From contig JANYBS010000232.1 of NCBI GenBank assembly GCA_025360715.1, positions 1 through 62,807 on the forward strand: a stretch of DNA of 62,807 bases, read 5' to 3'. Below, piece by piece: positions 23,701 to 32,083 of this stretch; the stretch's first letter is position 1, and every line of letters starts with the position of its first letter. Both the position numbers and the translations under genes were made by a program. The stretch comes from Candidatus Eiseniibacteriota bacterium (GTDB taxonomy: Bacteria; Eisenbacteria; RBG-16-71-46). The notes beneath the pieces were generated by a model. It was given only the letters and a program-made list of their open reading frames with translations, made no database searches and had not been told where the DNA came from.

Positions 23701-25166
23701 GCGGCGGCACCCTGCGCGGCAGCATGGTCGTCCAGAGCGGCGGCACGGTCGTCTTCACGCCGGCCACCACGATCGCGCTCACGTTCGGCGGCACGACGCC
23801 TAACCGCGTCCATCTCGCGGGCACCTTCACGCACAACGCGACGCTCGCCATCTCGCTCAACAACCCGGCGGGCCTCACGCTGACCTCGCCCGTCACGCTG
23901 GGCGCGCCGTTCACCTTCGTACACGGATTGGTGCGCACCGGCGGCAACGTCTTCGCGATCGGCGCCGCGGGCAACCTGGTCGGCGCCGCGCAGAACTCGG
24001 GCTGGGTGTACGGCAACTTGCGCCGCAATGTCAGCGCGGGCAACTCCTCGCGCCTGTTCGACATCGGCGATGCGACCGCTTGGACGCCGGTCGTCGTGGC
24101 CATGACCGGTGCCGCATCGGCGCTCGATGTGACGGCCTCCACCACGCTCGGCGATCACCCGCAGATCGGCAGCTCGGACCTGGACGTGAACCGCTCCGTG
24201 AACCGCTACTGGAACCTCGCCCCCGTGGGCACCCCGAGCTTCACGAGCTACGACGTGACGTTGAATTACACGGCCGGCGACGTGGATGCCGGCGCGCAGA
24301 CCAACAACTTCTTGGTGCGCCGTTACAGCGCAGGTTGGACAAGCACGAACTTCGGCTCGCGCACGGCAACATCCACGCAAGCGACCGGAGTCACCGGCTG
24401 GGGCGATTTCGCCGTCGCGCAGGTTCTGCGCTACACGCTCGCGGTGAACGTGCTCGGCAGTGGCAGCGTGCAGAAGACGCCGGACCAGCCGGACTACGCG
24501 CCAGGCACGGTCGTGCAGCTTCTGGCCACTGCGAACTCCGGCTTCGCGTTCACGGGCTATTCGGGCGCGGTGAACACCGCGGCGAACCCCACACCTGTGA
24601 CCATGAACAGCAACCAATCGGTCACCGCGACTTTCACCGGCATCACGTACACGATCGATGCCAGCGCCGATGTGAACGGCACCATCACGCCGAGCGGGCC
24701 CGTCATCGTGAACGCAGGCGCGAACCAGTCGTTCGGCAGCACGCCCAACAGCGGTTTCCAGATCCTGGACGTGCTCGTGGACGGCGTATCGGTGGGCCCG
24801 GTGACCTTGTACGGCTTCACGAACGTCACAGCAAACCACACGATCGCCGTTTCGTTCGTGGCGGTGAACACCGGCGTCCTCGATGGCCCACTGACGCTTG
24901 CGCTGGCGCGGCCGATGCCGAACCCGAGCATCCACACGACGCTGCTCGCGTTCTCGCTGCCCCATGCAGCATTCGCGCGCATCGAGATCCTGGATGCCGG
25001 CGGCCGCCGTGTGGCAGTGCATGAGGGCGACTTCGCCGCCGGCCGGTACCAGTGGCGCTGGGACGGCACCGATGCGAGCGGCGCGCGCGTGGGCTCGGGC
25101 CTGTACTTCGCCCGCATGACGACGCCGCTGGGCACTCGCCAACAGCGGATCGCACTGCTGCGCTGA
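20796..25166 (+). CDS. 1456-residue secreted multidomain protein with FlgD-like C-terminal domain
   Basis: Signal peptide at residues 1-22 (MSSRIFASLLALLLLAAPAFA). The N-terminal 300 residues form a glutamine-amidotransferase-like or DUF4350-like domain (DLSNYDVFIVNEPNTKF, RDGGGLFVISDHNASDRN). Two Ig-like domains (about 302-405 and 482-580) begin with PVGGESWGV and PTGGENWNV. Five beta modules of the Gly-rich 'bacterial repeat' type occur near 406-478, 583-650, 654-727, 1212-1282 and 1283-1355. Between about 728 and 1200 is a passenger-like region rich in Thr, Gly and Asn. Residues 1365-1456 form the FlgD-like C-terminal domain. It is probably a cell-surface or secreted protein. The start is set at the signal peptide; upstream in-frame ATGs are rejected. 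Catalytic activity is unproven. Confidence 0.82.
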   Translation: MSSRIFASLLALLLLAAPAFAAKKALFDNTHAQTAGNADWIIDTDQPLPVPDQSTVTQATPETYWTGANSSWGIAMVKRGYQVATLTSSFGITYQNPANPYDLSNYDVFIVNEPNTKFTSAESTAVWNYVRDGGGLFVISDHNASDRNNDGFDSPHIWNLMDAQQLWGVHFGVAGDANNSISQTSTNKNTSPTDPIINGSAGIATGIAFHAGTTMTLNTAANASVTGDVWMNTATNGGTTGAMVAHSTYGTGRIVFVSDSSPADDGTGSSGTVFNGWAEVADSLIFLNGTLWATRTGGAADVTPPSVTLTSPVGGESWGVASVHNATWTATDNVGVTTVDLAYSTDGGATYPNAIATGLTNTGTYAWTIPALLSNTVRVRVTARDAAANSAASSSGANLAFTGWAITATQSANGAITPAGTAVVADGATPTYTITADPNFHVADVKVNNVSVGVLTSYPFPPVHSNQTITATFAANSSDTQAPIATITSPTGGENWNVGSLHAITWTATDNTGVTSIDLAYSVDAGASFSAIASGLANSSTYNWTVPAVLSSQARVRVTAHDGAGNLGADSSAANFTIGGWTITASASANGAIAPSGGVVVGDGATPAFTITPTAGFQVADVLVNGLSVGAVTNYTFLPVHSNQTIAASFSPSSFTVNVTVAGSGSVAKSPDQPSYLGGSSLQLTATPTPGWNFAGWSGSVTGSANPLNLTVTSNLNITATFSQHVYTWNQAGSAAWTTAANWTPARTTPATDDVLVFNGGGAVTATAVPTQSIGQLQVASGTNVTLTPSGAAALTLNGSSGNGLDIGAGSTLTVTGATAMGFQLTAGVIGTIKGTVNFSGGAHRLQATSASSLLFQSGSVMTLATGFTGNAFGTTALSSVIFQGGSLYVQGSGANPFGATQPNSVVIWQPGSRFRMDGNLTPSLAGRNYADVEFNNAALVAAPAGTAAWSMDSLIVTQGSINFSNIAGGGTLRGSMVVQSGGTVVFTPATTIALTFGGTTPNRVHLAGTFTHNATLAISLNNPAGLTLTSPVTLGAPFTFVHGLVRTGGNVFAIGAAGNLVGAAQNSGWVYGNLRRNVSAGNSSRLFDIGDATAWTPVVVAMTGAASALDVTASTTLGDHPQIGSSDLDVNRSVNRYWNLAPVGTPSFTSYDVTLNYTAGDVDAGAQTNNFLVRRYSAGWTSTNFGSRTATSTQATGVTGWGDFAVAQVLRYTLAVNVLGSGSVQKTPDQPDYAPGTVVQLLATANSGFAFTGYSGAVNTAANPTPVTMNSNQSVTATFTGITYTIDASADVNGTITPSGPVIVNAGANQSFGSTPNSGFQILDVLVDGVSVGPVTLYGFTNVTANHTIAVSFVAVNTGVLDGPLTLALARPMPNPSIHTTLLAFSLPHAAFARIEILDAGGRRVAVHEGDFAAGRYQWRWDGTDASGARVGSGLYFARMTTPLGTRQQRIALLR

Positions 25167-25193
25167 CCTTCGCGAGCGCAGTGGTCACGGCGA

Positions 25194-25218
25194 CGGCCCG
25201 CGCTACACGCGCGGGCCG
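25194..25218. terminator. hairpin between convergent genes
   Basis: CGGCCCGCG pairs with CGCGGGCCG across a 7-base loop in the 71-bp gap between the surface-protein gene and the minus-strand phosphoesterase. Position and stem strength suit a shared terminator; T-runs are absent. Confidence 0.55.
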
Positions 25219-25237
25219 CTCGCTTGTAGGCCAGGCG

Positions 25238-27706
25238 TCAGTCGTCGTCTCCCTTGCGGCTATCCGCGGGTGACGGCGGACCCGTGACGCGCAGCACATG
25301 CGCGCTACGCACGGGCGCCGGCGGCGCCGCGCTGCCGTGTACCGAGTGCCATAACACCTTATTGAGCACATCGTTCGGCACCGCGTCGGCGGTCTTGAAG
25401 TCCATGGCGTCGCTCTCGCGCTGGCCGAATGCGCCCGCCACGTTGAGTTCGTCCAGATCGATGCGCGCTTCGCGGTGCTGGAATGGCCGCAGGTCGGGCG
25501 TCATGCGGAGCACGCCTTCCAAGCCATTGGCGCGCGCATCGAAACTCGACATGGTCGGCAGGCCGAAGACGTTTTCGATGCAGCGCAACACGCTGCAGTT
25601 CGTGTACAAGCTGTGGTCCACGACCCCGCGCTTCACGTACGGCCCGGCCGCCAACGCCACCGTGCGATGGCCATCGACATGGTCGGCGCCGTTGGCGGCG
25701 TCGTCTTCGATCACCAAAATGAGCGCGTGCTTCCAGTAGCGGCTACGGCTGATGCGCTCGACGATGCGCCCGAGCGCCAAGTCGTTCTCAGCCACGTGCG
25801 CGCGCGGCGTCGGGCGGCTCGTGCACGTGCCTTCGGTATGGTCGTTGGCAAGGCGGATGATGCTCAGCTGAGGCAGCCCGCCGTCCCGGTCGTAGTGATC
25901 GAACTCCGCTTGCCATTCGGCGACACGGTCCAGGTCGGAGTAGCTAAGGTCGTATCCCAGATAGCGCGGCGCCACGTGCCCTTCCAAGCCGGGGATGCCC
26001 GCGCGCACGGTGTCGGCGTGCGTCGCGCCATTGAAGACGAACTCGCCGTAGCTGCGATACGAGATGCCGTGCCGCGCACACAGATCCCACAGGTAGCCAC
26101 CCTGAGGGTACGCCAGCGGATTGCCGCCCTCGAAATCATAGATGCGATTGTTGGGCTCGCCCTTGATGACGTAGTCGGTGGCGTACGCGCCCATGCCCCA
26201 ATTGTGGCCGTCGGCGCTTCCGTCGGAATCGCAGAATGTGCGATCGAGTGTGACGAACTCGCGCGCGAGTGCGTGCTGATTGGGCGTGACGTTCTCGCCG
26301 AACATGCATAGGCTCGAGTCCCCATCGGCTTCGCGGATGTCACCGAACAGCTGATCGTATGAGCGGTTCTCCTTGATGATGTAGAAGACGTTCTGGATCG
26401 GTGGGCGCTGCGCTGGACGTGGCCGAACGGGCGGCGTGTTCGCTGCCACCTCGGCCGTCGCGCGCGCGAGCGCCGCGTCATCGGGCTCCTGCACGATCGA
26501 CAGCGTCCCGCGCGCCGACGGGCTGTACGACATGTAGTGACACCACGCGCTGGTGTCGGTGTCCCCGCCCTTGCTCGGGCTCGAGCCGGCGCCCTTGGCG
26601 TTGGCCACCACGAGTCGGTGCTGCCCGGGCACGAGGCGCACGGCGCTGGGATACCAGCCAACCGGGATCATCCCGGCCGCGCGCGCATGACCGGCGCGCC
26701 GCACATCGAAGACGGCCAGATGGTCACCGCCTGCATCGGCCACGTATAGCCGTTCCCCGCGAGCGTCGAGCGCCACGCCGTTAGGCGTATCCCCCATGGG
26801 CACTCGCGCGTCGTTCGACGTGCGCAGCCATTCGCTCACACGACCAACACGCAGGTCGATCACGGCGACCGTATTCGCATTGGCATTCGCCACGAACAGC
26901 CGTGCGCCGTCAGGAGACTCCGCCATGTCAGTGGGATGCTCGCCCGTACCGATCTCCTGCATCACGCGTAGCGTGGCGACATCGATCACCGCCACGGCCG
27001 CACGGCTCCACAGCGAGGCATAGAGGCGCGCGCCGTCACGCGACAGCAGGCACGTCCACGGCACGGCGCCGAGCTTTAGCGTGCCCGTGGCGCGCGCGGC
27101 CGACAGGTCCACCACGTGCAGCGAGGAATCCAAGCGCGAGACCACGTACAGACGCTGGCGCAAGTCGTCGGCGCAGAGGCCCGTGGTCCAGATCGCGCCG
27201 GGGCCGTAGTCGAGCACATTGCCCTGTGGGTACGCGCCGCCCATGGCCATGGGCGGGCCCACGGCGATGGAGTCCGCGAGCCGCGCGTGGCCGCCGGCCA
27301 TGTCGAAGAGCAGGATCCGGTTGCGATGCCCCTCGCTCACGGCGAGCCTTGCACCGTTCGCGATGAAACTCACGCCCACGAACGTCTCCGGCAGCGGCAC
27401 GTGCTGGATGCTCTGCGCGCGGGTGAGGTCCACGAGGTCGAGCCCCTTGCCATGCCATCCGCTGTGCGTGGAGACCGCCCAGCGGCCGTCGGGACTCACC
27501 GCGAGCCCCAGCGGGAAATCGCCGACCGCGACCTGGCGCCCGGCCGGCGAGAGCGCCCAGCCGTTGGGCAGGCGCACGCGCCCGCCAGCTGCGGGGCCCG
27601 GCGCGAACATGTGAGACGTGACGGCGCGCGCCGGGCGCACGGCGCCGGACGACACGGAAGCAGTCAAGACCACGGCGGCGAGTGCTGCGAAGAACCACGG
27701 GCGCAT
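25238..27706 (-). CDS. exported beta-propeller plus phosphoesterase (phospholipase C/acid phosphatase family)
   Basis: An 822-residue exported protein with a signal peptide of about 28 residues (ending RPARA) and GGAGG before the ATG. Residues about 40-400 are YVTN-type propeller repeats (VAVIDVATLRVMQEI, FVANANANTVAVIDL, LYVADAGGDHLAVFD). Residues about 435-770 are a phosphoesterase domain of the PLC/acid phosphatase type. It starts with NVFYIIKENRSYDQLFGDI and includes the conserved Glu-Asn-Arg-Ser and later EDDAANGADHVDGHR. The enzyme would hydrolyse phosphate esters outside the cytoplasm; the substrate is unknown. It is divergent from the flavin oxidoreductase at 27891. Confidence 0.88.
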   Translation of the reverse strand: MRPWFFAALAAVVLTASVSSGAVRPARAVTSHMFAPGPAAGGRVRLPNGWALSPAGRQVAVGDFPLGLAVSPDGRWAVSTHSGWHGKGLDLVDLTRAQSIQHVPLPETFVGVSFIANGARLAVSEGHRNRILLFDMAGGHARLADSIAVGPPMAMGGAYPQGNVLDYGPGAIWTTGLCADDLRQRLYVVSRLDSSLHVVDLSAARATGTLKLGAVPWTCLLSRDGARLYASLWSRAAVAVIDVATLRVMQEIGTGEHPTDMAESPDGARLFVANANANTVAVIDLRVGRVSEWLRTSNDARVPMGDTPNGVALDARGERLYVADAGGDHLAVFDVRRAGHARAAGMIPVGWYPSAVRLVPGQHRLVVANAKGAGSSPSKGGDTDTSAWCHYMSYSPSARGTLSIVQEPDDAALARATAEVAANTPPVRPRPAQRPPIQNVFYIIKENRSYDQLFGDIREADGDSSLCMFGENVTPNQHALAREFVTLDRTFCDSDGSADGHNWGMGAYATDYVIKGEPNNRIYDFEGGNPLAYPQGGYLWDLCARHGISYRSYGEFVFNGATHADTVRAGIPGLEGHVAPRYLGYDLSYSDLDRVAEWQAEFDHYDRDGGLPQLSIIRLANDHTEGTCTSRPTPRAHVAENDLALGRIVERISRSRYWKHALILVIEDDAANGADHVDGHRTVALAAGPYVKRGVVDHSLYTNCSVLRCIENVFGLPTMSSFDARANGLEGVLRMTPDLRPFQHREARIDLDELNVAGAFGQRESDAMDFKTADAVPNDVLNKVLWHSVHGSAAPPAPVRSAHVLRVTGPPSPADSRKGDDD

Positions 27707-27760
27707 CGGGGCATCCTCCGGGTGGGGCTACATGGCGGACGCTGCCACGCGCCGCGCCGG

Positions 27761-27788
27761 CGACGCAAACGGAGCGACGCAAACGGAG
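27761..27788. repeat. tandem pair of a 14-bp sequence
   Basis: CGACGCAAACGGAG occurs twice back to back in the 184-bp gap between the phosphoesterase and the flavin oxidoreductase. It could be a paired binding site or simple slippage. Confidence 0.6.
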
Positions 27789-27890
27789 TTGCCACCTGCA
27801 GCGCACCTCGGCCATGCTCGCGGTGTCGTTCCGCTCAGCCGTCCCGCGACGGCCGCCAGCGCATGTCTCCTCTCCTGCGGAGTTCCGCCC

Positions 27891-28967
27891 GTGTCCGACT
27901 CACCTTCGCTCTTCTGTGCGCTCACACAGCGTAGCCTCACATTGCGCAATCGCATCGCCGTCTCGCCGATGTGCATGTACTCGGCGCAGGACGGCTTCGC
28001 GAACGACTGGCATCTCGTGCATCTGGGCAGCCGCGCGGTCGGTGGCGCGGGCGTGGTGATGGTCGAGGCTACCGGCGTGACGCCCGAAGCGCGCATCACG
28101 CCGGCGTGTCTGGGCCTGTGGAGCGACGCGCATGTGCCGATGCTCGCGCGTATCGCCAGCTTCATGAGTGAACACGGCGCGGCGCCGGCGATCCAACTCG
28201 CGCATGCGGGACGCAAGGCCAGTCATGCCGCGCCGCCGAACGCCAGCAGGCCGCTCGCGCCCGATGAAGCCGGCGGCTGGCAGAGCGTCGGGCCGACCGC
28301 GCAACCCTTCCAGGAAGGCGCGCCGCAGCCAGTGGCTTTGGACGACACCGGTATCCACAACGTGATCGCCGCGTTCCGCGCGGCCGCCGTGCGCGCGCGC
28401 GACGCCGGCTTCCAGATCGCCGAGGTCCACGCGGCGCATGGCTACCTGTTGCACCAGTTCTACTCGCCGCTCATCAACACGCGCACCGACGCGTGGGGCG
28501 GCAGCTTCGAGAACCGCATCCGCCTCACGCTCGAGGTGACGCGCGCCGTGCGCGAGGTGTGGCCCACGCAGTTGCCCGTGTGGGTGCGCATCTCGGCCAC
28601 GGACTGGGCGGAAGGTGGCTGGGACCTGGCGCAGTCCATCGAGCTCGCCAGGCAGCTTCGCGCGCTTGGTGTGGACCTGATCGACTGCTCGAGCGGCGGC
28701 GGAGTGGCGCACCAGCGGATCGCCGTAGCGCCCGGCTATCAGGTGCCCTTTGCCGCCGCTGTGCGACGCGACGCCGGCATCGCGACCGGCGCGGTGGGCC
28801 TGATCACCGAGGCCGCGCAGGCCGACGCGATCATCCGTGGCGGCGAGGCCGATGTCGTGCTGCTCGCGCGCGAGGAACTGCGCGATCCCTACTGGCCGCT
28901 GCACGCGGCGAAGACCTTGGGCGTCGACGTCGCTTGGCCGACTCAGTACCTGCGAGCGAAGCGGTGA
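27891..28967 (+). CDS. namA: NADH:flavin oxidoreductase, old yellow enzyme family
   Basis: A 358-residue FMN-dependent ene-reductase of the YqjM/NamA branch, which reduces activated C=C bonds using NAD(P)H. The fold markers are present: RIAVSPMCMYSAQDG at the N-terminus, QLAHAGRKAS, EVHAAHGYLLHQFYSP with NTRTDAWGGSFENR, and the C-terminal phosphate-binding GLITEAAQADAII and ADVVLLAREELRDPYWP. The start is taken as GTG preceded by GCGGAG, because there is no suitable ATG and the result matches family length. It ends 10 bases before the convergent acs gene. The name reflects the closest branch, not a proven substrate. Confidence 0.85.
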   Translation: MSDSPSLFCALTQRSLTLRNRIAVSPMCMYSAQDGFANDWHLVHLGSRAVGGAGVVMVEATGVTPEARITPACLGLWSDAHVPMLARIASFMSEHGAAPAIQLAHAGRKASHAAPPNASRPLAPDEAGGWQSVGPTAQPFQEGAPQPVALDDTGIHNVIAAFRAAAVRARDAGFQIAEVHAAHGYLLHQFYSPLINTRTDAWGGSFENRIRLTLEVTRAVREVWPTQLPVWVRISATDWAEGGWDLAQSIELARQLRALGVDLIDCSSGGGVAHQRIAVAPGYQVPFAAAVRRDAGIATGAVGLITEAAQADAIIRGGEADVVLLAREELRDPYWPLHAAKTLGVDVAWPTQYLRAKR

Positions 28968-28977
28968 TCACGACCGC

Positions 28978-30978
28978 TCAGTCCGCCAGCGTGGAAAGAT
29001 CGCCCGGGTCCTCGCCCAACTCGACGGCTTTCAAGTAGCGCCGCACGATCTTGCCCGAGCGCGTCTTGGGCAACGCCGTGCGGATCTCGATCTCGGCGGG
29101 CTGTGCGATCGGTCCAAGGTCCTGACGGACGTGGTCTTTGAGACTTGCGACAAGCCCCGGCCCCGTGCTCGCGCCGGGCTTGAGCACGACGAAGGCCTTG
29201 ATGCGCTCCCCCTTGAGGGCATCCGGCAGGCCAACCACGGCGCTCTCGGCGACCGATGGATGGCGCAGCAGCGAGCCCTCCACATCGGCGGTGCCGATGC
29301 GATGGCCCGCCACGTTGAGCACATCGTCCGAGCGGCCGAGCACGGCGAACCAGCCATCCTTGTCGCGCACGGCGATGTCGCCGGCCGCGTAGCAGCCGGG
29401 AATCTGCGTCCAGTAGGCTTCGTACCGTGCGTGATCGTTCCAGACCGTGCGCATCATGTACGGCAGCGGCCGACGCAACACGAGCAGCCCGCCTGCACCA
29501 TCGGGCAGCGGCTCGCCGTGCGCGTTCACGATGTCGGCGATCACGCCTGGCAGCGGCTTGCCCACCTTGCCGGGGCGCGCCTCGAAGGTGGGCAGTGTGC
29601 CCAGCACGGGCGCGGCGATCTCGGTCTGCCACCAGTTGTCCACCACGAAGCCACCGCTCTGGCCGACCAGATGCTTCTGGCTCCACAGGTGTGCCTCGGG
29701 ATTGAGCGGCTCGCCCGCGCACGCGATCAACCGCAGGCGCGAGAGATCGTAACGCAGCGGCACCTCGGGCCCGTGGCTCATCCACATGCGCATGGCCGTG
29801 GGCGCGGTGAAAAGGATGTTCACGCCGAAACGCTCACAGAGCTCCCAAGTCACGTCGGGCGTCGGATGATCGGGAACGCCTTCGCGGCAGAACACCGTGG
29901 CGCCGATCGACAGCGGGCCATACACGATGAACGAATGTCCGACGATCCAGCCGATGTCGGACGTGCTCCAGTAGATGTCACGCTCGCCGATCTGGTAGAA
30001 CGCGCGCGCCAGGTAGGTGACGCCCACCAGGTACCCGCCGGTCGAGTGCACGATGCCTTTGGGCTTCCCCGTCGTCCCCGACGTGTACAGGATGAACAGC
30101 GGGTCCTCGCTGTCCATGGCCTCGGGCTCGCAGTGGATCTCGCGCGCATGCTGGATGTCGTAGAAGTCCCGCTCGCGCTCGCTGTCGAACTGGAATGGCG
30201 CATCGCCCACGCGCGAACCGCGGCGGTGCACGATCACGTGCTCCACGGCGGTGAGATCGCGCACGGCTTCATCGACTGTGGGCTTGAGCGGCATCTTCTT
30301 GCCGCGCCGGAACGTGAAGTCCGAACAGACGATCACCTTGGCCGCGGCGTCCACCAGCCGGGAACGCAGCGCCTCGGTGCCCATGCCGGCGTAGACCACG
30401 CAATGGATCGCGCCCAGGCGCGCGCACGCAAGCATCGTGATGATGCCCTCGGGCACCATGGGCATGTACACGACCACGCGATCGCCCTTGCGTACCCCGA
30501 GGCGGCGCATCGCATTGGCGAAGCGGTTCACCTCACGGTAGAGGCGGTTGTAGGTGTAGGCCTGCTCCTCGCCATCTTCGCCCACCCATAGAATCGCGGC
30601 CTTGTTGCGGCGGTCGCTGTAAACGTGCCGGTCCACGCAGTTCGCGCAGGCGTTGAGCTTGCCACCCAGGAACCACTCGTGCTCGGGCGGGTCGAAGCGC
30701 ACCACCTGGTTCCACGGCTCGATCCAGTCCACGGCCTGCGACTTGGCGGCCCAGAATCCTTCGGGATCCGACTGCGCGTGCATGCGTTCCACCGCGTCGT
30801 TGCGCAAGACCGCCTCACGCGCGAGTTGCAGCGGCGGCGGGATGACCACGTCGTCGTGCGCGAGACGGGCGATGGCCGCCTGCTGGACGTGCGAGAGTTC
30901 GAGCATCGACGGCTCCGTCGCGGCGGTGGATCCCTTGCGGTGGGCCGACGCGGGCGCGTCGTCGGAAGTCGGGGCCAT
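28978..30978 (-). CDS. acs: acetyl-CoA synthetase (AMP-forming)
   Basis: A 666-residue adenylate-forming enzyme that makes acyl-CoA from acetate (or a similar short acid), ATP and CoA. It has the AMP-binding motif YTSGTTGKPKGI, the ACS-specific N-terminal linker (FFLGGKLNACANCVDRH-like), the WWQTE motif and the C-terminal PKTRSGKIVRRYLK with the catalytic, regulatable lysine. The chosen ATG has CGAGG five bases upstream; an ATG 9 codons earlier (31005) lacks a ribosome site. It is the last gene of the por cluster, and a hairpin separates it from porB. This placement suggests a role in the acetyl-CoA/acetate node fed by the ferredoxin-linked oxidoreductase. Confidence 0.92.
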   Translation of the reverse strand: MAPTSDDAPASAHRKGSTAATEPSMLELSHVQQAAIARLAHDDVVIPPPLQLAREAVLRNDAVERMHAQSDPEGFWAAKSQAVDWIEPWNQVVRFDPPEHEWFLGGKLNACANCVDRHVYSDRRNKAAILWVGEDGEEQAYTYNRLYREVNRFANAMRRLGVRKGDRVVVYMPMVPEGIITMLACARLGAIHCVVYAGMGTEALRSRLVDAAAKVIVCSDFTFRRGKKMPLKPTVDEAVRDLTAVEHVIVHRRGSRVGDAPFQFDSERERDFYDIQHAREIHCEPEAMDSEDPLFILYTSGTTGKPKGIVHSTGGYLVGVTYLARAFYQIGERDIYWSTSDIGWIVGHSFIVYGPLSIGATVFCREGVPDHPTPDVTWELCERFGVNILFTAPTAMRMWMSHGPEVPLRYDLSRLRLIACAGEPLNPEAHLWSQKHLVGQSGGFVVDNWWQTEIAAPVLGTLPTFEARPGKVGKPLPGVIADIVNAHGEPLPDGAGGLLVLRRPLPYMMRTVWNDHARYEAYWTQIPGCYAAGDIAVRDKDGWFAVLGRSDDVLNVAGHRIGTADVEGSLLRHPSVAESAVVGLPDALKGERIKAFVVLKPGASTGPGLVASLKDHVRQDLGPIAQPAEIEIRTALPKTRSGKIVRRYLKAVELGEDPGDLSTLAD

Positions 30979-31013
30979 GGTGTCCTCGGGATGGAAGGAA
31001 GACATCGGCGGAC

Positions 31014-31054
31014 GCCGGCCGGGCGACGCGTCGGCTTGACGCGTCCCCGCCGGC
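31014..31054 (-). terminator. hairpin between porB and acs
   Basis: GACGCGTC pairs with GACGCGTC across a 5-base loop, extended outside by GCCGG/CCGGC pairing. It lies 3' of porB and 5' of acs on the minus strand, so it may attenuate read-through into acs. Confidence 0.45.
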
Positions 31055-31069
31055 TCCGTTCCTGCAGTG

Positions 31070-32083
31070 CTACTGCTTCATCTCGGCGAGCCGGTACATG
31101 CGCTCGACGTTCTCCTGCACCCACGAGCGCAGCCTCTCGAGATCCTCCTCGCGGCCCGGCCGTGCGGAGATCCTGCCCGTCTCACGATCCTTCGCCACAA
31201 GATGCGCGAAGCGCCGCTGTGAGCCCAGGAACTCCTCGATGCTCGGACGTTGGTCCGCGGCAAGCGGGCAGTCCTTCACGGTGCCACCTTTGCCGCGTTC
31301 CCACGTGAACGCTGGGAACACGCCGGTACGGGCACCCATCTGCGCGATCTCGACCGTCTGGCCATCCTCGAACTTCCAGCCGCTGATGCACGGCGCCGGC
31401 ACGAAGATCACGGCCGTACCTTCGACCTCGAGAGAGCGTTCGATCGCCTTCACGAACATCTTGCCGTGTGCCGGCGACAGTTGGGCGACCATGCCCGCGC
31501 CCGCCGCCATGGCGAGGTGGATGTAGTCGAGCGGCGGGTTCAGGTTGCCGGGCGTGCCGTCTGCGGGCGTGGTGCTGGTGTCCGCGTACGGCATGGTCGC
31601 CGGGGAATACTGGAAGCCCGTGTTCGCGAAGATCTCGTTGACGAGCACGACGATCGTCACGCGCGCGCGGCGGTGGATCGTGTGCAGCAGCGTGCGCAGG
31701 CCGATCGAGAACGCGCCGCCATCCCCGCTCGCGCTGATGATCTGCACCGGACGCTGCAGTGCGCCCAGATGCGTGAGTTGGTCGGCCACGTCCCGCGTGG
31801 CCTCGGCCAGCGTGGGCGCCGACTCGAACACGTTATGGATGATCGCGAAGCTCTTTCCATAGTCGTCGGACGGCACGTCGCCGCGTCCCCAGGCGACCAC
31901 ATTCGGGAATGCCAGTGTCGAGACCTCGGCGCACGACGTGCCGATGCTGAAGATGGTCTTGATACCGTTGTCCGTGACGCGGCCGATGTTCTGGAACGCG
32001 ACCGACTCCATGCATCCCGGGCACAGCGTGGAGCCGGGCCGGAAGCAACTCTCCTTGAGCGCGGTCTCCTTGTAGCCGCTCAT
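31070..32083 (-). CDS. porB: 2-oxoacid:ferredoxin oxidoreductase beta subunit
   Basis: The thiamine-diphosphate subunit (337 residues) of a pyruvate-type ferredoxin oxidoreductase. It has the ThDP motif GDGGAFSIGLRTL followed by VNEIFANTGFQYS. Four cysteines are suited to the proximal [4Fe-4S] cluster: CPGC (residues about 21-24), the Cys of GTSCAEV, and the Cys of APCISGW. The enzyme oxidatively decarboxylates a 2-oxoacid to acyl-CoA and reduces ferredoxin. The ATG overlaps the porA stop by four bases. The longer frame from 32170 is rejected because it runs into porA. Proximity to acs favours pyruvate as substrate, but this is inference. Confidence 0.9.
   Translation of the reverse strand: MSGYKETALKESCFRPGSTLCPGCMESVAFQNIGRVTDNGIKTIFSIGTSCAEVSTLAFPNVVAWGRGDVPSDDYGKSFAIIHNVFESAPTLAEATRDVADQLTHLGALQRPVQIISASGDGGAFSIGLRTLLHTIHRRARVTIVVLVNEIFANTGFQYSPATMPYADTSTTPADGTPGNLNPPLDYIHLAMAAGAGMVAQLSPAHGKMFVKAIERSLEVEGTAVIFVPAPCISGWKFEDGQTVEIAQMGARTGVFPAFTWERGKGGTVKDCPLAADQRPSIEEFLGSQRRFAHLVAKDRETGRISARPGREEDLERLRSWVQENVERMYRLAEMKQ

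Noticed and set aside
20802-25142. 1446-codon open frame on the minus strand opposite the giant surface protein
   Set aside because: It is a shadow of the plus-strand gene, caused by high GC and few stop codons. The translation is Arg/Ala/Gly/His-rich with no domain and no ribosome site, whereas the plus strand has clear repeats and a signal peptide.
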